In this document: piece by piece, positions 26,493 to 35,690 of the stretch | How the letters are laid out: each line of letters begins with the position of its first letter | Numbering within the stretch: the stretch's first letter is position 1 | NCBI GenBank assembly: GCA_938036785.1 | Contig: CALHWE010000012.1 | Span: 166,423 to 230,422 of the forward strand | DNA from: an uncultured Candidatus Saccharibacteria bacterium | Lineage (GTDB): Bacteria; Patescibacteriota; Saccharimonadia; Saccharimonadales; Saccharimonadaceae | Direction: 5' to 3' | Length of the DNA: 64,000 nucleotides | Position numbers and translations under genes: made by a program | The notes under the pieces: generated by a model | Database searches by the model: none | Seen by the model: the letters and a program-made list of their open reading frames with translations, nothing else | Told to the model about the DNA's origin: nothing

Positions 26493-26948
26493 ATGACAAC
26501 AACACGACAAATGCGACATGCCGGGGCGCGATACAAAAGCGAGAAGCCAAGCTGGGTCACGCGTTTTGCAGAAAAATTGCAATCGCCCGAGCGATCCTCA
26601 CGGCGTGAGAAAGCAGCGCGGGCACTAGGGATGCTGGCCACCATTGGTGCCACGCTGACAGCCGCAACAGGTATTAGTCTCTATCATGACAGTGGCGATA
26701 TGGAGCCGGTGGGCAATCTGCTTAATCCAGTTGCTGAGTACGTGAGGACGACGGATAAGGACATTGCTAATGCCGATGGACTCTCAAACAGTATTGCGCT
26801 TGAAGGTCGCCAGATGGAAGAGACGGCCATGCACGGGGTGGCGCGTGGTACTGAAGCAATGGCTCTTAGCGCTGCTGCGGTATATCTGTTCAACGGGCAG
26901 ATGGAACGTAGTAAATCACAGCGCAAGAAGATTCAGTCTCGGTCGTAA
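26493..26948 (+). CDS. Hypothetical membrane protein, 151 residues
   Basis: A basic N-terminus is followed by a hydrophobic helix (ALGMLATIGATLTAATGISLY) and a second weaker one near the C-terminus (MALSAAAVYLF), ending in a basic tail (RSKSQRKKIQSRS). No family is recognised. AGGAAG ends 6 nt before ATG 26493; the ATG at 26487 would sit directly on it. Confidence 0.6.
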   Translation: MTTTRQMRHAGARYKSEKPSWVTRFAEKLQSPERSSRREKAARALGMLATIGATLTAATGISLYHDSGDMEPVGNLLNPVAEYVRTTDKDIANADGLSNSIALEGRQMEETAMHGVARGTEAMALSAAAVYLFNGQMERSKSQRKKIQSRS

Positions 26949-27095
26949 GAGCATAGTAGTAGCCTAGGGTTTTACCCGTTATAGGGCTCGCTCCTTTACC
27001 GCAATAGAAGGCGATACAGTAATTTTAGTATACCGAGGTCGGTATCGTGGAGATATATCGGTCTCAGCATTTATGTCTGGAAATAGTTACACGAG

Positions 27096-29159
27096 CTACC
27101 GTACTGGTCGTGGTGGCGCAGCAGAGCGTGGTGTGGTGAGGACATCGCGGACGCGAGTGGGGCTACGCCGAGGCTGGCTGGTGGCAATGATGTGAGCTGT
27201 GGGTGATGGTTGCGACGTAGATGGTGGTGTGGTGCTTGATGGAGTGGGAGGAGCAGCCTGGGCAACGGTAACAGTGGTAGATTGCACGTTTTTTGCTGTG
27301 GGTGGCGTGGCTGTGCGGCTGTTCTTTTGGGCTGGGCGCTGGGTGCGAGTAGCTGGGCTTGGCTGCGGCAAAAAGCCTTGGCTCTGGAGTGCGGCCGTGG
27401 CAAAAGCTGGCACTGGGCGAGGCGGAGCTGCCTTGGCGGCTTGTGCTGCTGCCTTGGCTTTGGCAGCGAGGGCGGTTTGGGCATCGTGCTCACTCATACG
27501 TGGGAGTTCAAGGAAGAAGGTACTTCCCTGCCGGTACGCACTCTCCACCCACAAGCGGCCGCCCATCACCTCTGTGAGGCGGCGACTGAGGTAGAGCCCC
27601 AGGCCAGTGCCGCCAATCTCGCGCGTGTCCGAATTATCCACCCGATAGAACTTTTGGAAGAGGTGTGACTGATCTTCTACTGGTATACCAATGCCAGTAT
27701 CGGTAATGGCGATCGTTACGCGCCCACTACCACCGGTCACATCCACCGTTACACGCCCGCTGGGGGTGTATTTAATGGCATTCTCCACCAGATTATCCAG
27801 CACCTCGCGCAGCTGGTCTGGGTCGACAGAGACATAAAAGGCAGGGCTCAGCGTCCGGCTCGTAAAGGTAGCGCTATGCTCACCGCCAGTTGTGCCAGGG
27901 CGTGGCTTGAAGATAAGCTGGAGCTGCTTGTCCTCGGCCTTGTGGCGCAGCCCTTCCACAATGTCGCTGACAAAGGGGATGAGGTCGATTGCCTCGGGGT
28001 TGCTCTGCAGGCGGCCATCGTCGGCTTTGCTCACGTCCAGCAGGTCTTGAAAGAGCCGGCCAAGGTGCTCAGCCGAGCGGTGGGCCTTGGTGATGAAATC
28101 GCGGGCACGCTGGTCGATGGTGGCAGTGGCGGGGTTGAGTGTGAGGCCAAGGTAGCCTTCGATCGACGCCACAGGGGTACGCATCTCGTGGCTGGCGGTG
28201 CTGATGAACTCGGCTTTTTGGCGCTCCTCGGCCTTTTCCTTCGTCACATCACGAAAGACGACGATAACCCCACTGCCCGGCTCGCTGCTGACGGGCGAAA
28301 TAACGAGCGAGATGATCGGCGTCTTGCCAGAGCTCGTCACGAGGCGTAGGCGGTCGGTGGTGAGGGGCTGGTTGTCTGCCAGGACAGCAGCGATAGGGTC
28401 GGTATCATTGGTAATGGGGTCATTCTTGGCATCGATAAGCTTGAGGACGGATTGGTAGCTGAGACCCAGAGCATCTTCGTCACCCCAGCCCACAAGACGT
28501 TGGGCTGCTGGATTGATGAGCTCAATCATCCCATCTGCGTCCAGCGCCATCACGCCATCGCCAATTGCATTGAGCACGATATCCGACTTGCCTGCTACCC
28601 GGCTTAGTGTGGCGGCAAGCTCGCGGTATGAAGTAGTGCGAGCCTCGGCAGCGCGATCATCTGGCCCCCAGAGCAAGCACCCTACCAAGATGGGTAGCTC
28701 GCCCGTCAGCATAGCGCTAGGGATCATCGTACTTGTAATATGCCCCGCCAGCACCCCCCAACTGAGATAGGCATTGACTAGTAGCAAGACCAGTGCTAGC
28801 CCTACCCAGCCAAAAAACATTGCAAAGACTGCCACCAAGAGCCAGGCTGCAATAAAGGGTGAGCTTAGCCCACCAGTGCCAATAATAAGCGCACCGGTTG
28901 TGGCCACGGCGCAGAGATACACTACCAGACTCGCCTGCCCAAGCCGCTGCTGCGGTGGCCAGATGTGAAGCACCGCTGCTACAACCCCTGTTATACCAGC
29001 CAAGATGACGGCAATGAGTGGCATGCCAAGCACGAGGTTGTATTGATCCACCCCGCCAAAGTGCCGCCATGCCCACAGCGCCACGATGATGACGGCATAG
29101 AGCATACTTGCCTCGCACAAGCGCCGGTGCCAAAACCGGCTGATTTGTTGCACCCCCAT
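27096..29159 (-). CDS. Sensor histidine kinase with PAS domain and disordered tail
   Basis: 687 residues. Five to six N-terminal membrane helices (to about 160), a PAS domain (about 200-300, VLNAIGDGVMALDADGMIEL), the HisKA box with phospho-acceptor His324 (ASHEMRTPVASIEGYL), then HATPase with N box DNLVENAIKYTPSG, G1 DTGIGIP and G2 GGTGLGLYL. After the kinase core comes about 130 residues of Pro/Ala/Thr/Ser-rich sequence, unusual for a kinase and like the tail of the nearby response regulator. It has a TTGCTA-N17-TATAAT promoter and an AAGGGGG ribosome site. Confidence 0.88.
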   Translation of the reverse strand: MGVQQISRFWHRRLCEASMLYAVIIVALWAWRHFGGVDQYNLVLGMPLIAVILAGITGVVAAVLHIWPPQQRLGQASLVVYLCAVATTGALIIGTGGLSSPFIAAWLLVAVFAMFFGWVGLALVLLLVNAYLSWGVLAGHITSTMIPSAMLTGELPILVGCLLWGPDDRAAEARTTSYRELAATLSRVAGKSDIVLNAIGDGVMALDADGMIELINPAAQRLVGWGDEDALGLSYQSVLKLIDAKNDPITNDTDPIAAVLADNQPLTTDRLRLVTSSGKTPIISLVISPVSSEPGSGVIVVFRDVTKEKAEERQKAEFISTASHEMRTPVASIEGYLGLTLNPATATIDQRARDFITKAHRSAEHLGRLFQDLLDVSKADDGRLQSNPEAIDLIPFVSDIVEGLRHKAEDKQLQLIFKPRPGTTGGEHSATFTSRTLSPAFYVSVDPDQLREVLDNLVENAIKYTPSGRVTVDVTGGSGRVTIAITDTGIGIPVEDQSHLFQKFYRVDNSDTREIGGTGLGLYLSRRLTEVMGGRLWVESAYRQGSTFFLELPRMSEHDAQTALAAKAKAAAQAAKAAPPRPVPAFATAALQSQGFLPQPSPATRTQRPAQKNSRTATPPTAKNVQSTTVTVAQAAPPTPSSTTPPSTSQPSPTAHIIATSQPRRSPTRVRDVLTTPRSAAPPRPVR

Positions 29160-29337
29160 TGGTTATCCCCCTTATGCTTTGTGTGTATTATAGCGGATTG
29201 ATTGGGTGATAGCAATGGAGTGCTGAATGAGATAGCCGCGCTCGCTGTCAGTGTCTTCTTACGACCCTAGTAGTAATTTATTCGCCCATTTTTCTCTACA
29301 ATGTGCTACAATAGTGCCAGAAAACAAAGGAGGCCAT

Positions 29338-29607
29338 ATGGCAAAAAAATCAGCCAAAGCAGCGGCCAAAGCAGCCGCGCCAGCAACAACTACTACAAAA
29401 ACAAAGGTCACAGTATCGACCACCCGCAAAAAGACGCCCAAGCAAATGCTCGACATCCTACTCATCGCAGCCTGCCTGGTGCTCAGCGTTATCGTAGTGG
29501 TACTGAGTATCTCGCGCAGCATCGATCCGCACACCGCCATCGTTATGCTCAGCGTTGGTCTGGCCTGCCTTAGTGCCTATGTGCTTAACCACGCAGCAAG
29601 CCGGTAG
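29338..29607 (+). CDS. Small protein with Lys/Ala-rich head and two membrane helices
   Basis: 89 residues. The N-terminus (KKSAKAAAKAAAP, TTKTKV) resembles histone H1-like tails and could touch nucleic acid or the membrane surface. Two hydrophobic helices follow (MLDILLIAACLVLSVIVVVL and IVMLSVGLACLSAYVL). An AAAGGAGG ribosome site lies 4 nt before ATG 29338, which decides the start; the open frame extends upstream to 29251 without support. TACAAT is about 25 nt upstream and an intrinsic terminator follows, so it is a complete single-gene unit. Confidence 0.7.
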   Translation: MAKKSAKAAAKAAAPATTTTKTKVTVSTTRKKTPKQMLDILLIAACLVLSVIVVVLSISRSIDPHTAIVMLSVGLACLSAYVLNHAASR

Positions 29608-29630
29608 AACCCTGCTCTACTACTCTTATA

Positions 29631-29659
29631 AATAACCCGCTCGCGATTGGTGGGTTATT
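29631..29659 (+). terminator. Terminator of the small membrane protein gene
   Basis: AATAACCC with GGGTTATT, followed by a short T run. Confidence 0.65.
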
Positions 29660-29731
29660 TTACATTCTGCTATAAAACTGTGTCTATGCAGAGAAATGAG
29701 CGTGCTGTGTGCCAAGATCTAAGACGCAGCA

Positions 29732-31219
29732 CTACGTGCCCGGCGCATACACCACAAGTGTGCCGTCCTTGCTGGTGCTAGCGATGAGATTGCTACGAAT
29801 AGTGAGGCTGCGCATGTCGGTTCCTTTGATGGTGAGGAGGGTTGTACCATCGGCGACTTTGACGATCTTGAGACCTTTACTGCCGCTGGCTTGGATGCCA
29901 GCGGAGTGGAGATTACTGGTGAGGAGGAGTGAGCCATCCAGGCTGGCGGAGACGATATTGCCGCCGCCAGCCAGGGTGAGTGTGCCACCGCTGGTGCGGC
30001 TGTAGGTTGCCTGGCTTAGGGCGAAGTCTTGCGTATTTTGGCTGGCAATACGCAGGAACTCTCTACCCTGCCCATCCACAACGACGCGCGGCATATCTGT
30101 AGTGAGAGCCTCTCGGGGGTACGTTGGCGCAGTAGTACCGGTGGGGTTGGTGAAGGAGCTGGCGGCTGGGCTGAGCTTGTAAGTGCTATTGACAGTGCTG
30201 TGGCCGCGTGGCTTGCCATCAATGCCATAGCTCTCGAAGGTCTCTTGCCCGCTTGATTGGATGGTGTTACTGCCAGCAGTGCCCTCCAGCCAGCCATCGC
30301 TTGCTAAGGTAACGTTGCTGGAGCTAGCTGTACGCTGCACTTCGCGCGTGCCGCTGGCGATATCATACACGGTGATGGTGGTCGTCGATTGGTCTGCAGT
30401 GGTCGCTTGGCGTTCATTTGTGATGACGACACCGGTGGTGGTATGTGAGGTAGCACGCTTGCTAGGTGACTTCTGGGATGGCTTAGCGCCGTGGTCTTTC
30501 TCGGTATTGCGGCGACAGAGGAGTTTGTTGCCGCCCGCTATAGTGCAGGTAGCGTTGGGGTTCTGAAAATCGCCACTGGTGATGGGGCGCAGATTCCCTG
30601 CGGCGGCGTAGAAGGTGGCGGTGGTGCTCTCACCAATAATGTCCTGCTGTTGGCTGTCTGTGCCGTAATATGTAAGCGTAGTAGGCTGGGTAGCTACAGG
30701 AGTAGTATAGAGAACCTTGGCGGTAGTAAGCTCCACCGCCGTAATGACCGAGCGTCCCCGCTGTTGGCTGGCGCAATATACCACTCCACGCGGCGTCACA
30801 CTGCTGCAGGTACTGGCTGGCCAAGTGGCAACTGCCTGCCTGCGCCCAGTATCCCAAATCCGGAGCACTGGTGCGGTATCCTGTGCGCCCTGCCCGGCGA
30901 TGGCGAGCCGCGAGTGGTCGGCTGTGCCACCCAAGAAGCTCAAGCCACCCTGCCCCGCCGCAAATCGCACTGTGCGCTGGCCTGCTCCATAGCCATTAGC
31001 CAGAAACACATCGGTGCGCGATGGCGTGGCCGACACTGCCGCGGCTTGCATGCGCTGCGGCGAGGAGAGGAGAGTCGCCGCCGCAGCAATGGCCGAGAGC
31101 ACCACAGTGATGGCCGCCGCAAGCATCACCCATAGCATGAGTGTGCTATGCCGCCGTTTGGCAGGGCGTTGTGGCGGGTGCTCCCCCAGCACAGATGTCG
31201 GAACGGGCGAAATATCCAT
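29732..31219 (-). CDS. Membrane-anchored beta-propeller-like protein
   Basis: 495 residues. A cytoplasmic basic head (RPAKRRHS) and one membrane helix (about 28-52, LMLWVMLAAAITVVLSAIAAAATLL) put about 440 residues outside. These contain repeated strands of WD40/PQQ style (LRIWDTGRRQAVATWP, ITVYDIASGTREVQ, VSASLDGSLLLTS, IASTSKDGTLVVYAPG). No enzymatic motif is seen. ATG 31219 was chosen: the frame continues upstream, but TATACT and a palindrome lie between. A binding or scaffold role at the surface is inference. Confidence 0.6.
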   Translation of the reverse strand: MDISPVPTSVLGEHPPQRPAKRRHSTLMLWVMLAAAITVVLSAIAAAATLLSSPQRMQAAAVSATPSRTDVFLANGYGAGQRTVRFAAGQGGLSFLGGTADHSRLAIAGQGAQDTAPVLRIWDTGRRQAVATWPASTCSSVTPRGVVYCASQQRGRSVITAVELTTAKVLYTTPVATQPTTLTYYGTDSQQQDIIGESTTATFYAAAGNLRPITSGDFQNPNATCTIAGGNKLLCRRNTEKDHGAKPSQKSPSKRATSHTTTGVVITNERQATTADQSTTTITVYDIASGTREVQRTASSSNVTLASDGWLEGTAGSNTIQSSGQETFESYGIDGKPRGHSTVNSTYKLSPAASSFTNPTGTTAPTYPREALTTDMPRVVVDGQGREFLRIASQNTQDFALSQATYSRTSGGTLTLAGGGNIVSASLDGSLLLTSNLHSAGIQASGSKGLKIVKVADGTTLLTIKGTDMRSLTIRSNLIASTSKDGTLVVYAPGT

Positions 31220-31237
31220 AGGTAGCTTTGTTGTATT

Positions 31238-31251
31238 ACACAATATTGTGT
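31238..31251 (-). promoter_or_regulatory. Perfect palindrome overlapping the start of transcription
   Basis: ACACAATATTGTGT, 14 bp without mismatch, lies 4 bp downstream of TATACT (31256-31261, minus). The position over the expected +1 is typical of a repressor operator. Confidence 0.5.
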
Positions 31252-31322
31252 CATTAGTATAGCAGATATCGCTGCGGCTGGAGCGGGATTTTGGGCGGTG
31301 GGACAATGAAGGAGTATTGTAG

Positions 31323-31351
31323 TGGACAAACCAGCGAGTTTTTCGTATAAT
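31323..31351 (+). promoter_or_regulatory. Promoter of tRNA-Glu
   Basis: TGGACA 31323-31328, 17-bp spacer, TATAAT 31346-31351. Confidence 0.65.
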
Positions 31352-31381
31352 GGCACACAGCACTGCTATGTGCACATGCAC

Positions 31382-31456
31382 GGCCTCATCGTCTAACGGT
31401 TAGGACACCAGGTTTTCATCCTGGCAATCCGGGTTCGATTCCCGGTGAGGTCACCA
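31382..31456 (+). tRNA. tRNA-Glu (TTC anticodon)
   Basis: Cloverleaf with acceptor GGCCTCA/TGAGGTC (one G-U), anticodon stem CCAGG/CCTGG around TTTTCAT giving anticodon TTC, T arm CCGGG-TTCGATT-CCCGG, discriminator A and encoded CCA. Confidence 0.95.
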
Positions 31457-31477
31457 ACAAAGCTACATTACGATACC

Positions 31478-31500
31478 TTGCCTCGGCGAGGTGTTTTTAT
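31478..31500 (+). terminator. Weak terminator after tRNA-Glu
   Basis: CCTC-ggc-GAGG stem with flanking wobble pairs, followed by TGTTTTTAT. Confidence 0.45.
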
Positions 31501-31691
31501 TTGCGGTATTATTTTGAGATATATAGCAAGAGCTAAAACTTCAAAACTCCACCACTGTATATAACGGACTGACCAAATAAGGAATATGGAGGTGGCGGCA
31601 TATTGGCAAATATTCGCTATATCACTCTCGGCCGTAGTATAAAGGCGCTCGATGATGCCGGATTAAGAGGTATATACACCAGGGGGAGCCA

Positions 31692-32069
31692 CTAGCTCTT
31701 CTCCATCCCCGCAATAATCTCTAGCAATCGCCGTGGAGTGATCTCGGCTTTGATGAGATAGCCGTCCACACTGGTCTGGAGAGCGAGGCGGGTGGATTCG
31801 TCTTGGTCGAAGTTGGTCATGATGACGATCTTTGTGCCAGCGATGTGTTGCGGCTCGGCGCGCAGTGCCTGGAGGATCTCGCTGCCGCGCTTCTCGGGGA
31901 GCATGATGTCGAGCAAGATGAGGTCGTAGTGATTGTTGCGTGCTGCCACGAGGCCGTCTGCCCCATCGATCAGCCAGTCTACTGTATAGCCTGCTTTGCG
32001 GAGGCTACGCACGTACATTTCGCCGATGAAGCGATCGTCTTCGATGACGAGAATTGTTTGAATTGCCAT
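31692..32069 (-). CDS. CheY-like single-domain response regulator
   Basis: 125 residues, a receiver domain only: acidic pair D11-D12, phospho-acceptor Asp54 (LILLDIMLPEK), Thr in IVIMTNF and Lys in YLIKAE. It must act by protein contact. GGAGG lies 9-10 nt before ATG 32069. It follows the histidine kinase by 22 nt on the same strand and is almost certainly its partner; the DUF3048 gene, the kinase and this gene form one operon. Confidence 0.9.
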   Translation of the reverse strand: MAIQTILVIEDDRFIGEMYVRSLRKAGYTVDWLIDGADGLVAARNNHYDLILLDIMLPEKRGSEILQALRAEPQHIAGTKIVIMTNFDQDESTRLALQTSVDGYLIKAEITPRRLLEIIAGMEKS

Positions 32070-32091
32070 AATTTCTCTCCTCCTACCTCTG

Positions 32092-33642
32092 TTATCCTTT
32101 GTACATTGTGTGGTTTTTTATCCAGCCGCTGCCGCTGGTGATGAGCTGACTATTGCTGCCATCAGTGAGTTTGTCTGCTACGCTGGCGTAGGTGGGGATG
32201 GTGATAGTGAAGGTAGAACCCTCCCCTTCGCGGCTTACCACGCCAATCTGCCCACCGTGTGACTCGACGATCGCCTTGCTAATGTAGAGCCCAATGCCCG
32301 TGCCGGCTACGGTCTCGCGGCTGCGGTGCGAGCGGTAGAACTTGTGAAAGAGATTACCCATGACATTGGCGGGGATGCCGATGCCGTGATCTTGCACCTT
32401 GATGGCGACAAATGCACCGTCTTGCTCTGCCAAGACGGCTACGAGCCCGCCTTCGTTGCTATATTTGAGCGCGTTATCAATGATATTGCTCAGCACCTCA
32501 GACAGGCTGGAGCGATCGGCCGCAATGGTGGGCAGCGTGGTGGGGATATCTACCGTAAGTGTGCGACCTTGGGTGGTGGCGCGCAGCTGCATGTCGTCAC
32601 GGATGATATTGTAGATGCTAGCCACTGACTCTTCTGCTAGGTGGACGCGGAGGTGGCGGCGGTCGAACTTGCTGGCATTAAGGATGTTGTTGACGTAACC
32701 ACTGAGGCGATTGGCCGAGACAACGAGCCGCCCTAGTAGCTCTTGCTGGTCGCCAGCCAGCGCTGGGCCAACCTCCTCAGTGAGGACATCCAGATAGCCA
32801 CGAATAACGGTGATGGGCCCGCGCAGCTCGTGAGCGGCAAAGGCGATGAAATCGAGGTCGTCATCCTCGGGCTGGTAGAGAGTGGTGCGATCATGCAGTA
32901 CCAGTATAACCTCGGCGCTGCTTCCCTTCTCATAATTGGCCGTAATGTCGAAGATACGCCGCCCAGGTTCACCCACCAGCTTGTTTGCAATGCGCAGCCA
33001 GGTCTTCTCGGCATGGACAGCGCTGCGACGACAGTGTGCGAGCCACTCCGTCAGGCCATCGCCTGGCTCGAATAGTAGCTCGAGCTCGGCCGTACCATCA
33101 TGGCTCTGGCGCAGTGGGGTGTGGCGGTTGTGGTAGCGTACTTGCCCCTGGCCAGTGAGGATGGCAATGCCAGCACTGGTTTGATCAAGCGCGGCCTCGA
33201 TCTGGGTAGCTTGCGCTTGAGCCTGGCTCGGTGGGTTTTGGCCAGCTAGTGCGGCCGTTTGGTAGATGTATTGCAGCAGCGGCTTGAAGCCATCGCGCTC
33301 GAAGTGTGCTGCATTGGGGTTGGGCGGTGTAATGGTGCTGGGCTCGCCTGCTACATGGCTGAGAGCATGTGTGAGGTCTTTGAGCGGGGTGAGTAGCTGC
33401 ATGAGCAGGAAAATATTGAGTGGGATACTCGCCAATACTACCACCATAATGACCAGCCAAAACTGCAGCTGGCTAGGGCTTAGGCCAATCATCCACAGCG
33501 TACTCGCTACGAGCCCAGCAATAGTGCACTGCATCAGGATACTCGCACCAATAGCACGGCGACTATAGCGCGGCCAATATTGCTTAATAAGGGTGGGTGG
33601 ACGACGAGATGGCAACGGTTGGGCTGGGCCTACTGCTGCCAC
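32092..33642 (-). CDS. Sensor histidine kinase
   Basis: About 516 residues. Two membrane helices with almost no loop between them (about 35-80) mean there is little external sensor. A linker and a PAS-like region follow (about 150-250, TSAGIAILTGQGQVRYHN), then the HisKA box with His271 (FAAHELRGPITVIRGY), N box NIIDNALKYSNEG, G1 DHGIGIP and G2 GTGIGLYISKA. GTG 33642 is preferred: GGGAG lies 7 nt upstream and the overlap with the upstream gene is 13 bp. ATG 33681 has no ribosome site and overlaps more. Confidence 0.88.
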   Translation of the reverse strand: MAAVGPAQPLPSRRPPTLIKQYWPRYSRRAIGASILMQCTIAGLVASTLWMIGLSPSQLQFWLVIMVVVLASIPLNIFLLMQLLTPLKDLTHALSHVAGEPSTITPPNPNAAHFERDGFKPLLQYIYQTAALAGQNPPSQAQAQATQIEAALDQTSAGIAILTGQGQVRYHNRHTPLRQSHDGTAELELLFEPGDGLTEWLAHCRRSAVHAEKTWLRIANKLVGEPGRRIFDITANYEKGSSAEVILVLHDRTTLYQPEDDDLDFIAFAAHELRGPITVIRGYLDVLTEEVGPALAGDQQELLGRLVVSANRLSGYVNNILNASKFDRRHLRVHLAEESVASIYNIIRDDMQLRATTQGRTLTVDIPTTLPTIAADRSSLSEVLSNIIDNALKYSNEGGLVAVLAEQDGAFVAIKVQDHGIGIPANVMGNLFHKFYRSHRSRETVAGTGIGLYISKAIVESHGGQIGVVSREGEGSTFTITIPTYASVADKLTDGSNSQLITSGSGWIKNHTMYKG

Positions 33643-34772
33643 GACACGCTCCCTGTGCCACCAGGTACTGCCGCAATCCATGTCTGGCCACGGGTAAGAG
33701 CGATTGCCTTGCCATTAGCGTCACGTAGCTCAAGAGGGCTAGTACGGTCGGTCTTACGCCATATTCCCTCCACTACGCTGCCATTTTGGAAGATGGTTGC
33801 TTTGCCTTGGCCAGTGGTGATAATATTCTCGCGCGTGCCATCCTCTTGCACGGTGGTCTGCTGGACGGTTAGTGCCACCACAACGCTGGGTGCGATCTGC
33901 CCCTCCTCACGGTCCAAGCTAGCCTCGCCACCGATGCTACGCTGGTAGGTGTTGGTGCTGGCATCGTATTGGTAGCGCGTGTTGTAGCGGGCGGATTTGC
34001 CAAAGTTAATGACGGCCACAGTGGCGGTAGCAGGGTTCGCTGGCTTGCCATCGGTCCGAGCAAGGGCGGTCTTGACAGTAGATTGCTTGTAGCCTTTGCT
34101 ACTATTTAGGTCATCCAGCCGCTCAGCACTAGTATAGACATTGTGCGGGGCACGGCGGTCAGTGGCACGCCAATAGCTGCGCTCATGAAAGAACTGGTCG
34201 ATATCGCGGTAAGTACCATTGCGGATCTCTTGCAAGGCATGTGAGCTACCCCCTACATGGGCTACGCTGGGCTGGTATGGCGCGAGCCAGTCGATGTAAT
34301 ACGGCCGCAGGCTGCGCACTGGGCCAATCATCGCTGGTTTGTTTTGCTGGTACAGTGCGAGAAAGCGAGTGATACCTGCCTCGGCAATTGCCTCGTACAC
34401 CACCTCAGCCTGCTTGACGCCCGACTGGGGGCGAGCACTGGGGCTATTCTCGAGCATCACTGCAGTAACGGGCTTGGTGGTGGCCGCTTGGTCGGCTACC
34501 TTGAGGCCAGTCAGAGGCGAATAATACACCTCTGGGGCTTTCTGTGTTGCCACAACAGGGGCGGGCTTGGCCTGGCGAGGCTTATTGAGTAGAGAAAATG
34601 ACGCCATTGCTCCAGCAAATACCACCAACGCCCCACCAATCACCATCACAGGCATGCGGTGTTGCCCCACAAAATGCCGCAGCCCCATAAAGTGCCGTCC
34701 ATGCCGTCGCAAACGCCGACGCTGCGCCCGACCGCCAAAAGCTGCCGGTGGTGTATTCTGTGGTGAACTCAT
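33630..34772 (-). CDS. DUF3048 (YerB-like) membrane-anchored protein
   Basis: About 380 residues. A basic head and one membrane helix (about 32-53, MPVMVIGGALVVFAGAMASF) are followed by the DUF3048 region: SPLTGLKV, VMLENSPSARPQSGV, AEVVYEAIAEAGITRFLALY, IGPVRSLRPYYIDWL, HVGGSSHAL and RAPHNVYTS, then the C-terminal DUF3048_C part. Bacillus YerB is a lipoprotein of unclear function. TGG-TATAAT (34782-34787, minus) ends 9 nt before ATG 34772, so the longer frame to 34826 is rejected. It heads the kinase/regulator operon. Confidence 0.85.
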   Translation of the reverse strand: MSSPQNTPPAAFGGRAQRRRLRRHGRHFMGLRHFVGQHRMPVMVIGGALVVFAGAMASFSLLNKPRQAKPAPVVATQKAPEVYYSPLTGLKVADQAATTKPVTAVMLENSPSARPQSGVKQAEVVYEAIAEAGITRFLALYQQNKPAMIGPVRSLRPYYIDWLAPYQPSVAHVGGSSHALQEIRNGTYRDIDQFFHERSYWRATDRRAPHNVYTSAERLDDLNSSKGYKQSTVKTALARTDGKPANPATATVAVINFGKSARYNTRYQYDASTNTYQRSIGGEASLDREEGQIAPSVVVALTVQQTTVQEDGTRENIITTGQGKATIFQNGSVVEGIWRKTDRTSPLELRDANGKAIALTRGQTWIAAVPGGTGSVSWQQ

Positions 34773-35102
34773 CTTATGGCCATTATACCATGAGCGGATA
34801 GCGATGAATGAGGAATTTTGCGGCAAAAGGATACCTTGGACTTGACCGCTGTACAGTGTGAGTGTTTTTACCCTTGCGCTTCTCTGCTTGTGCTCTATGG
34901 GTAAATGGGTCTTGGTTATTTACTTCGTGCGCTGGGTCTTTTTGTGGCAGTGGATGATGAGGAATTGCGTAAGAGCTGCATGGCGAAGATAGATACATCG
35001 ACACCTCGAGCGCATGCGATCAATTACCCAACAAACCCCTTGGCAAATCCGCAAAAATAGCCTACAATGAATAACCATTAACGGATAATTTGGGTGAGGA
35101 AA
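34773..35102. other. Intergenic region between divergent genes
   Basis: Contains the DUF3048 -10 box and a TACAAT near 35053 in front of the next gene. Nothing else is recognised. Confidence 0.5.
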
Positions 35103-35456
35103 ATGACACGACGACACGAGAGCGACAGTACAGATAATGGTAGAGACAGCAGCACTATACCACCATCACGACAGACTGATGAAGGTCAATCACCCCAATC
35201 GCCACAACAAGCGAGTAGCGGAGATTGGCGTGTGGGGCAGGCGCAAGAAGAGGTGCGCCAGCCATCGTCTGATGTCATGAGGGCCATGACGCTTGCTGCC
35301 CTCGGAGGCAGCATAGGGATTGGCTCGGGCCCACAAGGCATTGATATATTCGCCTCCCCCGTTGCGCGCGACATCATTAACGGCAGCGCAGACTCTGTGA
35401 GCGGTATGGAGCCGGCACCATCGGTCTGGCTGGGCGACGTACCTCCAGCAAAATAG
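35103..35456 (+). CDS. Hypothetical Ser/Gln/Pro-rich protein
   Basis: 117 residues from ATG 35103 (MTRRHES), with GGTGAGG just upstream. The first 60 residues are polar and probably disordered; the second half has a mildly hydrophobic helix (MRAMTLAALGGSIGIGSG). No family is recognised. Confidence 0.5.
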   Translation: MTRRHESDSTDNGRDSSTIPPSRQTDEGQSPQSPQQASSGDWRVGQAQEEVRQPSSDVMRAMTLAALGGSIGIGSGPQGIDIFASPVARDIINGSADSVSGMEPAPSVWLGDVPPAK

Positions 35457-35617
35457 CTACACAGTACTCCCTCTGTGGCACGAATATTGCTCGGCGAGAA
35501 CAGCAAAGCGTTGCCCACCATAGCCAGGCTACTACCACACCAGCAAATAGCATAATATTTTGAGGCAACAGTAAGCTGCTGCCTCTGTATCGTTGTAAAT
35601 AGCGCAGCAATATGGCC

Positions 35618-35649
35618 TTGACAGATATATATATATATATATATATAAT
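35618..35649 (+). promoter_or_regulatory. Promoter with TA-dinucleotide tract between -35 and -10
   Basis: TTGACA 35618-35623 and TATAAT 35644-35649 are separated by an uninterrupted alternating AT tract (35625-35647). As read the spacer is 20 bp; alternative TATATA frames inside the tract give 16-18 bp. Gain or loss of one TA unit would shift spacing by 2 bp. Confidence 0.6.
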
Positions 35650-35690
35650 TTCTTTCATATTCTCTCTACAGATAGGAAGGGGAAGAGAAT

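Noticed and set aside
27199..27668. Plus-strand frames opposite the kinase tail
   Set aside because: They are antisense shadows of the low-complexity Pro/Ala-rich coding sequence.
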